A stretch of DNA of 64,000 nucleotides from Pontibacter pudoricolor (GCF_010092985.1 NZ_CP048106.1:1116001-1180000), one strand, 5' to 3'; positions 46,873-55,895 are shown, counted from the stretch's first letter. Notes: generated by a model from the sequence alone, not told the origin. A program made the numbers and translations.

Positions 46873-48276
46873 TTAATTAGCCGGTCCCAGGAATTTGGTT
46901 TCGGTCGTAGTGATCAGCTCATCGCCATGGTACACGCCAATCTCAATTTCTGAGTTCATGCCTGTCAAGTCTTCTTTTGCTATCTCCGTAAAGAAAACGC
47001 CTTCTGCAATCCCCTGCGCTGGTAAAACAAGCTCGTTACCAACAACTTTTATAGATCCGTCTTTATCAAGCAACTTTAAAGTAAGCGGCATCTCATGGTT
47101 TGTTTTGTTGATGACAGAGATGTTATACAGGTTCTTGATATGCCCCTGCTCTGTTTTCTGATATAACTGTCCCGGCGTGCGCAGTATAGTCGCTTCAGCT
47201 TCATCTCGGGTTAAGAGTAAAGTAGTCAGGGCAGTCATAAGAATAACCAGGATGGCAGTATAACCCATTACACGGTTGGTAAAGAACGTCCACTTTTTAC
47301 CAGTTTCAATTGCCTCCTCCGATTCATAGCGGATCAAACCTTCCGGCTTATCGATCATGCGCATGATGTCGTTACAGGCATCAATACAGGCAGTACAGTT
47401 AATGCATTCCAGCTGCTGCGCTCCGTTACGGATATCGATACCTGTCGGACACACCTGCACGCACTGGTTACAGTCTATACAGTCGCCATCGGTGCGTTCC
47501 TGCCCTTTTCTTAATTTACCACGCGGCTCACCACGTCCATAGTCATAGGCCACTACCAGCGTTTTCTTATCCTGCATCACGCCCTGCAAGCGGCCGTACG
47601 GGCAAACTATAGTACAAACCTGCTCGCGGAAGGAAGCAAACACCCAGTAAAAAGCACCCGTAAAGGCAAGCAGGGTACCAAAACCAACCAAATGATTGAA
47701 TGGCCCTTCTGTAATTATTTTCTGCAGTTCATCTATACCAATTACATAAGCCAGAAAGAGGTTGGAGATGACAAAAGAGATCAGCAGGAAAATAGCAGTT
47801 TTAGAGCCTTTCTTAATGATCTTTTCTGTGTTCCATGGCATTTTATTCAATGCCTTCTGTTTGGTAAAGTCTCCTTCTATGGCATATTCTATCCTGCGGA
47901 AAACCATCTCCAGGAATATTGTTTGCGGGCAGACCCAGCCACAGAAAATACGGCCATACACAACCGTAAACAAAATGATAAATACCACCAGCGCCAGGAA
48001 AGCCAGTACCAGTATAAAGAAATCCTGCGGCCAGAAAAGAACGCCGAAGATCACGAACTTGCGCTCCACCACATTTAACATAAGTAGTGGCAAGCCGTTA
48101 ATTTTAATGAAAGGACCTGCAAATAAAAGTGTCAGCAACAGGTAGCTAACATACTTGCGATAGTTGTATAGTTTACCTTTCGGCTTTCTGGGATACACCC
48201 AGATACGTTTTCCCTGTTCATCTACAGTCGAGATGTGGTCCCGAAACTCGTCGGTTGGTTTTATTTTAATTGCCAT
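46873..48276 (-). CDS. ccoG: CcoG, ferredoxin-like copper reductase for cbb3 assembly
   Basis: A 467-residue membrane protein with an N-terminal membrane domain of about four to five spans, a cytoplasmic dicluster domain and a further span near residue 330. The cluster ligands are in DCIDCNQCVQVCPTGIDIR and LECINCTACIDACN. Additional membrane-domain cysteines are in CGWVCPQ and CTIVCPYG. A C-terminal immunoglobulin-like domain follows. CcoG reduces Cu(II) for insertion into CcoN. Its own promoter carries the two-dyad element at 48396-48429. Confidence 0.92.
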   Translation of the reverse strand: MAIKIKPTDEFRDHISTVDEQGKRIWVYPRKPKGKLYNYRKYVSYLLLTLLFAGPFIKINGLPLLMLNVVERKFVIFGVLFWPQDFFILVLAFLALVVFIILFTVVYGRIFCGWVCPQTIFLEMVFRRIEYAIEGDFTKQKALNKMPWNTEKIIKKGSKTAIFLLISFVISNLFLAYVIGIDELQKIITEGPFNHLVGFGTLLAFTGAFYWVFASFREQVCTIVCPYGRLQGVMQDKKTLVVAYDYGRGEPRGKLRKGQERTDGDCIDCNQCVQVCPTGIDIRNGAQQLECINCTACIDACNDIMRMIDKPEGLIRYESEEAIETGKKWTFFTNRVMGYTAILVILMTALTTLLLTRDEAEATILRTPGQLYQKTEQGHIKNLYNISVINKTNHEMPLTLKLLDKDGSIKVVGNELVLPAQGIAEGVFFTEIAKEDLTGMNSEIEIGVYHGDELITTTETKFLGPAN

Positions 48277-48364
48277 GGCAGTGGTAATTTGTGCGGAGAT
48301 TAGTCCTGCCTGTTAATGTATATGAAAAGAATTAGTTCTTAGAGATCCGTAAAATCTGCTTCCA

Positions 48365-48429
48365 CAAAATTCTGAAAACAAAGGCTTCTAAATGATGACT
48401 TAAGTCATAAATCAGGGTGATTGTAATCA
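48365..48429 (-). promoter_or_regulatory. ccoG promoter: two FNR-like dyads plus -7-like box
   Basis: The distal dyad TGATTGTAATCA is at 48418-48429 and the proximal dyad TGACTTAAGTCA at 48396-48407, 22 bp apart start to start. Exactly 23 bp below the proximal dyad is CAAAATTC (48365-48372), read on the minus strand as GAATTTTG, a near match to TAnnTTTG. The start codon is about 90 bp further. The layout is identical to the ccoN and ccoI promoters. Confidence 0.75.
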
Positions 48430-48582
48430 ACTATAGTTTTTTTATTATTGAAGCTGTTTAGAATTTTATATGCCTTTGCGTTACGCCCATACTGCGTGCT
48501 TTCATCAGTAGGTATTAGAACCGGCTCAATGGATTGTTACCCTAGCTGTCAGATTAAGCATAGTTTTGAGAAAATTTATGCT

Positions 48583-48702
48583 CTTTCGGACTTCCTAGTC
48601 TGAAAGCACGCTGCCTGGGACTTCGAAGTTCATCTAGATCAGCCTTTCTTTTTATGCGGACATGGATGTCCGCAGCAGACATAGTTTCGGACACAGATGT
48701 CC
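48583..48702. repeat. Cluster of four short GGAC/GTCC hairpins
   Basis: Four palindromes lie within 120 bp: CTTTCGGACT...AGTCTGAAAG (48583-48606), ACTTCGAAGT (48620-48629), GCGGACAT..ATGTCCGC (48656-48673) and GGACA...TGTCC (48689-48702). The last two share the pattern GGACAnnGATGTCC. They lie between ccoP and the ccoG promoter and resemble a degenerate palindromic repeat or a multi-hairpin terminator. Confidence 0.55.
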
Positions 48703-48878
48703 AAAACAGCTTACCCTGACGGCTATGGTGAAAACAACAAGCATGGCTCGTTTTCTCCTTCTTAAACTCTAAACAACTTCTATAGCTAAATACCATAGAC
48801 GCAGTTACAAATACAAAAAGCCGCAAACACTATAGTTAAGTGCCTGCGACTTTCTGCTTCTCGTTTTCAATTCAATAG

Positions 48879-50084
48879 TTACATTTTTTCACCCTGTGGT
48901 TCTTTTGCACCCGCTGGGTTTGTTCCCTGCAAGCTCAGGATATAGCTGGATACTTCGAGCATCTGGTCTTTTGTGAGCTTACCCTGCCAAGGCACCATAC
49001 CTTTTGCCGGCACGCCGTATTTTACAGTTTTAAAGATGGCATTCACGTCGCCTCCGTGCAACCAGTATTCGTCAGTAAGGTTAGGACCTACAGTTCCCTG
49101 TCCTTCCTGACCGTGGCAGGCAGCGCAGTTTGTGTTAAATAATGCCTTACCAGATTCTAAAGCAGTAGCATCTGTTAAAACCTCAAAGTTGGTCACCGCG
49201 TTCGGATCGTCTACATTCTTTGAAGCAATCAGGGCAGCTTCTTCCATCTCCATTTCATACTCTTCAGTCTGGAGTGCGCCTGTCTTAAACACGTGGAAGT
49301 GCAGCATATACCCTATTGCGAAAACTATAGACACATAAAACATAGCTTTCCACCAGGGCGGAAGATCGTTGTCGTATTCCTGGATACCGTCAAAGTCGTG
49401 GTGAGAGTGAATCTCATTCTTAGCTTTACCTGTAACTAACGTAGCATCGCCACGCATCAGGAACAGCACTCTGCCCGCAAACGAAGTACGGAAGTCTTCA
49501 TCGTAAATAGAGTCTCCCAGCATCGGTACGAACAGTCGGAACATCATTACCAGCACCAGTATAGTTAGCAGGATAATGATTGCCGCAAGTGCGAACGTGA
49601 ACAGTAACACCGGTGGAAGATCCATAAAAGCAACATCAGCTTCAGCAGCAGATGCAGCCGCGTTAGCATCTGTAGCAGGTGTGGCAGGCACTTCAGCTAC
49701 TACTTCAGCTGGCTTCTCGCTTTCGGCTTTAATAAAGGCAATTACGTTTGCCACATCCTCGTCAGAAAGTGAGGTGCCAAAAGCTGGCATCGGCACTTTA
49801 TTAAACTTCTCGTAAACTGCTACGGCGTCTTTATCTCCTGCCTGCACCAGTTCCTGCGAGTTTTTGATAAACTTAGTCAGCCACTCATCGCCCCGGCGCT
49901 TATGCACATCTTTAAGAGCCGGACCAACTACGTCCGCATCCAGGCTGTGGCAGGCTGTACAGTTGCCTTCAAATATTGCTTTACCAGCAACGGCATCCTG
50001 TGCTTGCGCTGTGCTGCCCATCAGCAGTAAGCTGGCAACCAGTGCCAGACTGCTGTTCTTGATCAATTTCTTTAAAGAGCTCAT
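48879..50084 (-). CDS. ccoP: CcoP-type subunit with an extra N-terminal cytochrome c domain
   Basis: A 401-residue protein. The signal peptide ends at AQAQ (about residue 29), then comes a cytochrome c domain with CTACH (C42-H46) and an axial-methionine region VPMPAFG. A linker and first span (PPVLLFTFALAAIIILLTIL) follow. Next is the CcoP core, EYDNDLPPWWKAMFYVSIVF, and a second cytochrome c domain with CAACH (C320-H324). It differs from proteobacterial CcoP in having one heme before the membrane part. It passes electrons to the CcoNO subunit and overlaps ccoQ by 4 bp (ATGA). Confidence 0.9.
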   Translation of the reverse strand: MSSLKKLIKNSSLALVASLLLMGSTAQAQDAVAGKAIFEGNCTACHSLDADVVGPALKDVHKRRGDEWLTKFIKNSQELVQAGDKDAVAVYEKFNKVPMPAFGTSLSDEDVANVIAFIKAESEKPAEVVAEVPATPATDANAAASAAEADVAFMDLPPVLLFTFALAAIIILLTILVLVMMFRLFVPMLGDSIYDEDFRTSFAGRVLFLMRGDATLVTGKAKNEIHSHHDFDGIQEYDNDLPPWWKAMFYVSIVFAIGYMLHFHVFKTGALQTEEYEMEMEEAALIASKNVDDPNAVTNFEVLTDATALESGKALFNTNCAACHGQEGQGTVGPNLTDEYWLHGGDVNAIFKTVKYGVPAKGMVPWQGKLTKDQMLEVSSYILSLQGTNPAGAKEPQGEKM

Positions 50085-50275
50085 TGTCTTACTCCTTCAA
50101 AAGTGGTGTCTTCGGTTTCGTCGTCGCACGCTATGCTGCTCATGGTGTTTGCATAGTTCTTGTCCATCAGGGCAACATAAACTATAAGGCCCAAGAAGAA
50201 CACAAAGAAGATGCTGAACGAGATAAGCGGATATATTTCGATGCCGTCTATGGCTTGCAAAACATTTTTATACAT
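50081..50275 (-). CDS. ccoQ: CcoQ-like small cbb3 oxidase subunit
   Basis: A 64-residue protein with one transmembrane helix (YPLISFSIFFVFFLGLIVYV) and a short acidic tail, typical of CcoQ/FixQ. The ATG at 50273-50275 is preferred; a TTG at 50311 in the same frame would add 12 charged residues. It overlaps ccoP by 4 bp and follows ccoNO after a spacer with an 11-bp hairpin (50306-50316 with 50334-50344). Confidence 0.8.
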   Translation of the reverse strand: MYKNVLQAIDGIEIYPLISFSIFFVFFLGLIVYVALMDKNYANTMSSIACDDETEDTTFEGVRQ

Positions 50276-50305
50276 TTCTTTAGAATTTTTGACTCTTTGA
50301 CTTTG

Positions 50306-50344
50306 TGACAAAGGACATTTAGATTGCTCCTTTGTCCTTTGTCA
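50306..50344. repeat. 11-bp inverted repeat between ccoNO and ccoQ
   Basis: TGACAAAGGAC at 50306-50316 pairs perfectly with 50334-50344 around a 17-base loop. It is inside the operon, has no T-run and may set mRNA stability or subunit ratio. The arms contain short direct repeats of CTTTG. Confidence 0.55.
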
Positions 50345-50365
50345 TGTAGTCTTTTATCAGGTTAA

Positions 50366-52558
50366 TTATTCTACTTCTTCCGTTTTCACCTTAATATCAG
50401 TACCTAGGCGCTGCAGGTAAGCAATCAGGGCAACGATCTCTTTCTCAGGCTTCACTTCAATACCTTCTTTTGCCAGGTCAGCTGAGATGCCTTTAGCCTG
50501 CTTTATCAACTCTTCGTTAGAGTTAGCGATATAGTCATCTTCGTAAGGCACACCCAGTTGCTTCAGCACGCGCAATTTGTCTTCTGTGGTGCTCTGGTCA
50601 ACTTCCTGCTCAAACAACCATGGGTATGCTGGCATAATAGAGCCCGGCGACATAGAAGTTGGATCCATCATGTGGTGATAGTGCCAGCTGTGCGGATACT
50701 TGCCTCCCACTCTGTGAAGATCCGGACCGGTACGCTTAGAGCCCCACAGGAAGTTGTGATCATACACGAACTCACCTGCTTTAGAGTACTCCCCGTAACG
50801 CTCTGTTTCTGACCTGAAAGGACGAACCATCTGAGTATGGCAGTTAACGCAACCTTCTTTGATATATAAGTCACGGCCTTGTAACTCCAGCGAAGTGTAA
50901 GGCTTCACGCTGGCTATAGTTGGCACGTTAGATTTGATAACGAATGCCGGGATAAACTCTACCAGACCACCGATCAGGATCGCAACAGTTGCCCATATAG
51001 CCATTTGCGTCGGACGCTTCTCGATCCACGAGTGCCAGTGACCGGAGTTACTAGATACAGACTGCACAACTATAGGTGCTTCTGTTCTTTCGTTCGCTTC
51101 CAGTTTGCCTGATTTGGCAGTTTTGTACAGGTTGTACATCATCAGGAACACACCGCTCAGGTAGAAGATACCACCAATACCACGCAGGTAATACATCGGC
51201 ACGATCTGAAGCACTGTTTCCAGAAAGTTAGAATATTGTAGCGTACCTTCTGCAGTGAACTGTTTCCACATTAAGCCTTGTGTGAAACCAGCCCAGTACA
51301 TCGGGATGGCATAGAAAAGAATACCAAGCGTACCTAACCAGAAGTGGGCATTTGCCAGCTTCTTAGAGAAAAGCTCAGTTTTGTAAAGGCGTGGGAACAA
51401 CCAGTACAGCATGGCAAATGTCAGGAAGCCATTCCAGCCAAGTGCTCCCACGTGTACGTGCGCTACTATCCAGTCAGTAAAGTGGGCAATAGCGTTCACG
51501 TTCTTTAAAGAAAGCATAGGGCCTTCGAACGTAGCCATACCATATGCTGTAATAGCCACCACCATAAACTTCAGGATAGGCTCTTCGCGAACTTTATCCC
51601 AGGCGCCACGCAGTGTAAGCAAACCATTGATCATACCACCCCAGCTCGGAGCAAGCAGCATTACCGAGAACACAACACCCAGCGACTGTGCCCAGTCAGG
51701 TAACGAAGTGTAAAGCAAGTGGTGCGGACCAGCCCAGATGTAGATAAAGATCAGCGACCAGAAGTGTATGATAGATAATCTGTAAGAGTAAACCGGACGG
51801 TTGGCAGCCTTAGGCAGGAAGTAATACATCAGGCCCAGGAACGGCGTTGTCAGGAAGAACGCAACCGCGTTGTGGCCATACCACCACTGTACCAGCGCAT
51901 CCTGCACACCTGCATAACCAGAGTAACTCTTGAACAGGTTAACCGGCATCTCATATGAGTTTACGATGTGCAACACAGCAACTGTCAGGAAGGTGGCGAT
52001 GTAGAACCAGATGGCAACGTACATGTGCTTTTCGCGGCGCTTGGCAAGTGTGCCAAACATGTTCCAGCCAAAAACTACCCATATAAGCGTGATAGCGATG
52101 TCTATAGGCCACTCCAGCTCAGCATACTCTTTAGATGTGGTCATGCCCAGCGGAAGGGTAATTACTGCAGAAACTATAATTAACTGCCAGCCCCAGAAGT
52201 TGATCTTGCTGAGAAGATCTGAATACATCCTGGTTTTGCAAAGGCGCTGTAAGGAGTAATAAACACCCATAAAGATGGCATTACCCACAAAGGCGAATAT
52301 AACAGCGTTGGTGTGCAATGGTCTTACACGGCCAAAAGTGGTATACTGCGTACCCATGTTCATGTCTGGGTTTGCGAGCTGAAAGGCGATGATCACTCCT
52401 ATCAGCATACCGGCAATACCCCAGAATACAGTGGCTATACCAAAATCCCGTACGATCTTGTTATCATAAAAGAACGTTTCGGTTTCTCCCGTGCCTCTGC
52501 CTTTCGGCTTTAGCTTATCGGGCGCATTTTCTAAGACTTCAGCTACATTAGTTGACAT
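50366..52558 (-). CDS. ccoNO: Fused CcoN-CcoO, catalytic and monoheme subunits of cbb3 oxidase
   Basis: A 730-residue fusion. Residues 1-490 are CcoN, a heme-copper oxidase core with about 12-14 spans (VRPLHTNAVIFAFVGNAIFM, the copper-ligand region WWYGHNAVAFFLT, WAGPHHLLYTSLPDW, VHVGALGWNG). Residues 520-730 are CcoO with one span and heme motif CVNCH (C570-H574) plus the distal PGSIMPAYPW methionine region. Fusion of the two subunits is usual in Bacteroidota. It reduces O2 to water with high affinity. A strong ribosome-binding site (TGGAGG) precedes the ATG, and the promoter carries paired FNR-like dyads. Confidence 0.95.
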   Translation of the reverse strand: MSTNVAEVLENAPDKLKPKGRGTGETETFFYDNKIVRDFGIATVFWGIAGMLIGVIIAFQLANPDMNMGTQYTTFGRVRPLHTNAVIFAFVGNAIFMGVYYSLQRLCKTRMYSDLLSKINFWGWQLIIVSAVITLPLGMTTSKEYAELEWPIDIAITLIWVVFGWNMFGTLAKRREKHMYVAIWFYIATFLTVAVLHIVNSYEMPVNLFKSYSGYAGVQDALVQWWYGHNAVAFFLTTPFLGLMYYFLPKAANRPVYSYRLSIIHFWSLIFIYIWAGPHHLLYTSLPDWAQSLGVVFSVMLLAPSWGGMINGLLTLRGAWDKVREEPILKFMVVAITAYGMATFEGPMLSLKNVNAIAHFTDWIVAHVHVGALGWNGFLTFAMLYWLFPRLYKTELFSKKLANAHFWLGTLGILFYAIPMYWAGFTQGLMWKQFTAEGTLQYSNFLETVLQIVPMYYLRGIGGIFYLSGVFLMMYNLYKTAKSGKLEANERTEAPIVVQSVSSNSGHWHSWIEKRPTQMAIWATVAILIGGLVEFIPAFVIKSNVPTIASVKPYTSLELQGRDLYIKEGCVNCHTQMVRPFRSETERYGEYSKAGEFVYDHNFLWGSKRTGPDLHRVGGKYPHSWHYHHMMDPTSMSPGSIMPAYPWLFEQEVDQSTTEDKLRVLKQLGVPYEDDYIANSNEELIKQAKGISADLAKEGIEVKPEKEIVALIAYLQRLGTDIKVKTEEVE

Positions 52559-52630
52559 GTGCGGTGTCCTCCATTTTGTTTAAGTGTTGTATGTGTTTGA
52601 TTTGTTATTTTCGGCATTGAACTATGGGTA

Positions 52631-52695
52631 CAAATTTCCGCAGCCATACGTCAGGAAAAGATGATTAATGTCATTTCAGTTGGTGATTGATATCA
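52631..52695 (-). promoter_or_regulatory. ccoNO promoter: two FNR-like dyads plus -7-like box
   Basis: The distal dyad TGATTGATATCA is at 52684-52695 and the proximal dyad TGATTAATGTCA at 52662-52673, 22 bp apart. 23 bp below the proximal dyad lies CAAATTTC (52631-52638), on the minus strand GAAATTTG, one base from TAnnTTTG. The start codon of ccoNO is about 73 bp downstream of the box. Confidence 0.78.
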
Positions 52696-52796
52696 GCCAC
52701 TATAGTTAATGAGGTTTGAGTTAAGGAGTTTAAGAGTGAGCTAACTTATAGTTTAAGCTCAACCATACTGCATGTAACTAACTCTTAACTATAGCT

Positions 52797-53000
52797 TTAT
52801 GGCTGAAGACTCTTTCCTATGCTTTGCTCTTCCTTTGATTTTTTACTGCTTTTAGTTGTTACCTCGTTATCGAAGAGCATGCGCACAGCCGGCGTATAGT
52901 CGTCGTCGTACTGGCCGGAGCGAACTGCCCATAAAAACGCCAGGAGAAACGCTGTAGCTACTGTTACACTCACTGCGATCATTAAAAAGATGATATACAT
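52797..53000 (-). CDS. ccoS: CcoS, cbb3 oxidase maturation protein
   Basis: A 67-residue protein with a single N-terminal helix (MYIIFLMIAVSVTVATAFLL) followed by AFLWAVRSGQYDDDYTPAVR, the exact CcoS signature (W..GQ.DD...P). CcoS is needed for cofactor insertion into CcoN. It lies between ccoI and ccoNO on the same strand with 129- and 238-bp gaps. Confidence 0.9.
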   Translation of the reverse strand: MYIIFLMIAVSVTVATAFLLAFLWAVRSGQYDDDYTPAVRMLFDNEVTTKSSKKSKEEQSIGKSLQP

Positions 53001-53129
53001 AGTAGTTAAGAGTTAAAGAGTTTGGGAGTTAGAGAGTGACGCGAATGATTAATTAGTAATGAATAAAGAGTAGTATCTTTCGCTCAATCTTATTCACTTA
53101 TTAATCATTAGTCATTCCTTCATTAATCA

Positions 53130-55535
53130 TTATAATCCTGCTCTTCTGGCAGCGAACTTTACTGAGAGTGTTGCAAAAGTCATCACGCTGAGTGTACTGA
53201 TCGGCATCAGGATAGCAGAAACGATCGGGGTAAACAGTCCCATTACGGCCATGGTCAGGCCAATCACGTTATAGACCAGCGACACCGCGAAGGTCAGCAG
53301 GATCAGCATCATAGTAGTTTTAGAGAACTTCAGGAACTTACTCAGCTTTTCAAAAGCAGTGGCATCCAGAATAGCGTCGCAGGACGGCGAGAAGTTGGTA
53401 ATGCTATTAGTAAGCGCTATACCCGCATCACTTTGACGAAGTGCCCCAGCATCGTTCAATCCATCTCCCACCATCATTACCTGGTGTTGCTGTTTCTTCA
53501 GATGCTGTATGTATTCCAGTTTCTGCACAGGGCTTTGGTTAAAGTTGAGTTCGGCCTCTTTGCCCAACAGTTCTTTCAGGCGTGCTTCCTCGTGGTCATT
53601 GTCACCGGAAAGTACCGCCAGCTTTTTATCTTTCAGATCATGCAGGATATCCTTCAGGCCCTGGCGGTAAACGTTGAAGAAGGTATAATACCCCAGGATA
53701 ACCCCATCAAAGGAAACATAAACGGTTGTTTTAAGTGTGTCTTTAACAGAATCAGCTTTAACCCCTATGTATGAGGCAGATCCGATCCGAACTATATTTC
53801 CGTTAACCTCGCCAACAAGTCCCTTTCCTGCAAACTCCTGGAAGTTCTCAACAGCTATAGTTTCGCCGTTCAAACTCTGGAAAATGCGCTGGCTCAATGG
53901 GTGCGTCGAGTGGCTTAACACTGATTTTATAGTTTGCTCCTGCTCTGTTGTAAGCGTTTTGCCGGTATAGTTCAGTTCTGCTGCGCTTGGCTCCGTAAGC
54001 GTACCTGTCTTATCAAAAACAACCGCATCTATTTTAGCCAGCGTTTCTACTACAGCAGTGTTCTTCAGGTAAAACTTGTTTCTGCCGAAAACGCGCAGGG
54101 TGTGGCCATGCACAAATGGGGTAGCCAGCGAAAGCGCACAAGGGCAGGCAATGATCAGCACCGAAGTAAAGGCACGCATGGCCATTTCCATGTCGCGGGG
54201 AACCCAGTAGATGAGAGCACCCGCTGCAACCAGCATCGTAACTATAATAAACCACTTACCGGCAATATTGGCGTAGGTATTTACACTTGTGCTCTCTTCC
54301 TTAGAGAAAACGCTGTCGTTCCATAGTTGGGTCAGGTACCCCTGCGATACTTCCTTCACCACTTCCAGCTCTATGCTTTCGCCAACCTGTCGGCCACCGG
54401 CATAAATCACCTCTCCCATTACTTTCTCAACTGGCTCCGATTCACCGCTCACAAAACTATAGTCTATCAGGGCTGTGCCACGAAGCAGCATCGCATCGGC
54501 AGGAATAAGCTCCTGGTTGCGGATACGGATACGGTCACCCACTGTCAGGTTGCGTACAGCTACTGCTTCTTCGTCGCCGTTCTCTTTCAGCACAGTTACA
54601 GATACCGGGAAATAGGACGTATAATCTCTGTCGAAAGAAAGCGTATCGTAGGTCTTTTGCTGGAAATATTTACCGATCAGCATAAAAAACACGAGACCGG
54701 TAAATGAGTCGAAATAGCCCGGGCCTGTGCCGGAGACTACCTGGTAAATGCTGGTAAAGAACAAAGCCAGTAAGCCTGTGGCAATAGGCAGGTCAATGTT
54801 TACCATACGCTGCCGGATACCCTCCCAGGCGGATGAAAAGAAGCCACGCGCACTATAAAAGAACACCGGAATTGCCAGCAAAAAGCTCAGATATCCAAAG
54901 AAAGAGCCAAAAGTACGTTGTAACCCTTCGGTAAAGGCAAGGTAATCCGGGAAGGCCAGCAGCATGACGTTGCCAAAGCTGAAACCTGCAATGCCCAGTT
55001 TATAGATGAGCGTGCGGCTTGGCTTTGAAGTTTTCTTGCCATTGGTATCAGCCAGCGTAATTTCCGGCTCGTAGCCAATGCGCGTAAGCAGGGTAACCAC
55101 CTCACGCAACGCTATTTTCTGATAGAAGTAAGTAAGAGAAACTTCTTTGCGCAGGAAATTAACAGTTGACTCTGAAATGCCGGAATTTAACTTGAAAAGG
55201 TTTTCGAGCAGCCAGATACACGAACTACAGTGCATCTGCGGAGTATAAAACGTGATCTTGCAGATGTTATCATCTTTAAAGCTGATCAGTTGGGCTTCTA
55301 CACCGGCATCATTCAGGTAAGCAAACCGGCTTTCTACAACAGGCTTTTTGCCCGTAATACCCGGGTTCTCCTCCAAGTTATAGTAGTTGCAGAGATTGTT
55401 CTCTTCTAAAAGTTCGTAAACGTTCTTACAGCCCGTGCAGCAAAATGCTTTTTCGTCTGCTATTATCAGCTCATCCACGCAGGAATCCCCGCAATGGTAG
55501 CATGTCTGAACATTGGTTTGGAGTGCGGCTTCCAT
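53130..55535 (-). CDS. ccoI: CcoI-type copper-exporting P1B ATPase
   Basis: An 801-residue P-type ATPase. The N-terminus has a cysteine-rich domain (CYHCGDSCVDELI, CCTGCKNVYELL) and a heavy-metal-associated domain (MHCSSCIWLLENLF). Eight spans are expected, with the transport motif IIACPCALSLATP, the phosphatase loop SFVSGESEPVEK, the phosphorylation motif FDKTGTLTEP and the hinge MVGDGLNDAGALRQ. It supplies copper to the periplasmic side for CcoN. Its promoter has the same paired dyads as ccoG and ccoNO, with a perfect -7 box. Confidence 0.95.
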   Translation of the reverse strand: MEAALQTNVQTCYHCGDSCVDELIIADEKAFCCTGCKNVYELLEENNLCNYYNLEENPGITGKKPVVESRFAYLNDAGVEAQLISFKDDNICKITFYTPQMHCSSCIWLLENLFKLNSGISESTVNFLRKEVSLTYFYQKIALREVVTLLTRIGYEPEITLADTNGKKTSKPSRTLIYKLGIAGFSFGNVMLLAFPDYLAFTEGLQRTFGSFFGYLSFLLAIPVFFYSARGFFSSAWEGIRQRMVNIDLPIATGLLALFFTSIYQVVSGTGPGYFDSFTGLVFFMLIGKYFQQKTYDTLSFDRDYTSYFPVSVTVLKENGDEEAVAVRNLTVGDRIRIRNQELIPADAMLLRGTALIDYSFVSGESEPVEKVMGEVIYAGGRQVGESIELEVVKEVSQGYLTQLWNDSVFSKEESTSVNTYANIAGKWFIIVTMLVAAGALIYWVPRDMEMAMRAFTSVLIIACPCALSLATPFVHGHTLRVFGRNKFYLKNTAVVETLAKIDAVVFDKTGTLTEPSAAELNYTGKTLTTEQEQTIKSVLSHSTHPLSQRIFQSLNGETIAVENFQEFAGKGLVGEVNGNIVRIGSASYIGVKADSVKDTLKTTVYVSFDGVILGYYTFFNVYRQGLKDILHDLKDKKLAVLSGDNDHEEARLKELLGKEAELNFNQSPVQKLEYIQHLKKQQHQVMMVGDGLNDAGALRQSDAGIALTNSITNFSPSCDAILDATAFEKLSKFLKFSKTTMMLILLTFAVSLVYNVIGLTMAVMGLFTPIVSAILMPISTLSVMTFATLSVKFAARRAGL

Positions 55536-55561
55536 CTCAATTTTCTATTTATGGTCTTTTG

Positions 55562-55626
55562 CAAAGGTAGATGGAAGGCCTTCCGGAAATGATGATAAGG
55601 GTCAGTTTTAGGGGTGATTGATATCA
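55562..55626 (-). promoter_or_regulatory. ccoI promoter: two FNR-like dyads plus perfect TAnnTTTG box
   Basis: The distal dyad TGATTGATATCA is at 55615-55626 and the proximal dyad TGATAAGGGTCA at 55593-55604, 22 bp apart. 23 bp below the proximal dyad CAAAGGTA (55562-55569) reads TACCTTTG on the minus strand, a perfect Bacteroidota -7 element. This puts the proximal dyad near -41 and the distal one near -63, the classic positions for CRP/FNR activation. Confidence 0.82.
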
Positions 55627-55836
55627 CTGGATATTACCTGAAATGCCAGGACATTTGTAATGTAAACGCTAGGGAAATATGCTTAGGCTTTAAAGTTTGA
55701 GCAGGTAATGTTGCAAAGAGGGAAAGGCAGTTTACAGGCAACTATGCTATAGTTGCAAACTCAAGGAATATTAGGTGTTTTGTTTTAAAGTTTAGTATAG
55801 GTGAAAAGTAGTATCTGTAGTGGGATACTAAAACAG

Positions 55837-55866
55837 AAAAGGCAGGCTTTTATGAGCCTGCCTTTT
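55837..55866. terminator. Intrinsic terminator downstream of the FNR-like gene
   Basis: A perfect 12-bp stem (AAAAGGCAGGCT at 55837-55848 with 55855-55866), loop TTTATG, flanked by A- and T-rich tracts. It ends leftward transcription from the regulator gene and isolates it from the ccoI promoter. Confidence 0.9.
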
Positions 55867-55895
55867 GTTTTTATATTCAAACTATAGTTGTTTGC

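Larger units (their letters stand above)
48277..48878. other. Regulatory spacer between ccoG and ccoP with a hairpin cluster
   Basis: About 600 bases. The left part is the ccoG promoter with two FNR-like dyads. The middle (48583-48702) holds four consecutive short palindromes. A 90-codon open frame on the minus strand (48554-48826) covers them but looks like chance. No gene is supported here. Confidence 0.5.
55536..55895. other. Spacer holding the ccoI promoter and a shared terminator
   Basis: The left part (55562-55626) is the ccoI promoter with two FNR-like dyads and the right part (55837-55866) is a strong terminator. The intervening 200 bases hold no gene or RNA that I recognise. Confidence 0.6.

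Noticed and set aside
48554..48826. Minus-strand open frame of 90 codons between ccoP and ccoG
   Set aside because: It covers the palindrome cluster, has an odd composition rich in Arg, Cys and Ser, no recognisable domain and no convincing ribosome-binding site; chance reading of repeats is more likely.
53130..55535. Long plus-strand open frames inside the ccoI region (e.g. 53934-54326)
   Set aside because: They are out-of-frame shadows of the strongly supported ATPase gene, with low-complexity translations and no domain.
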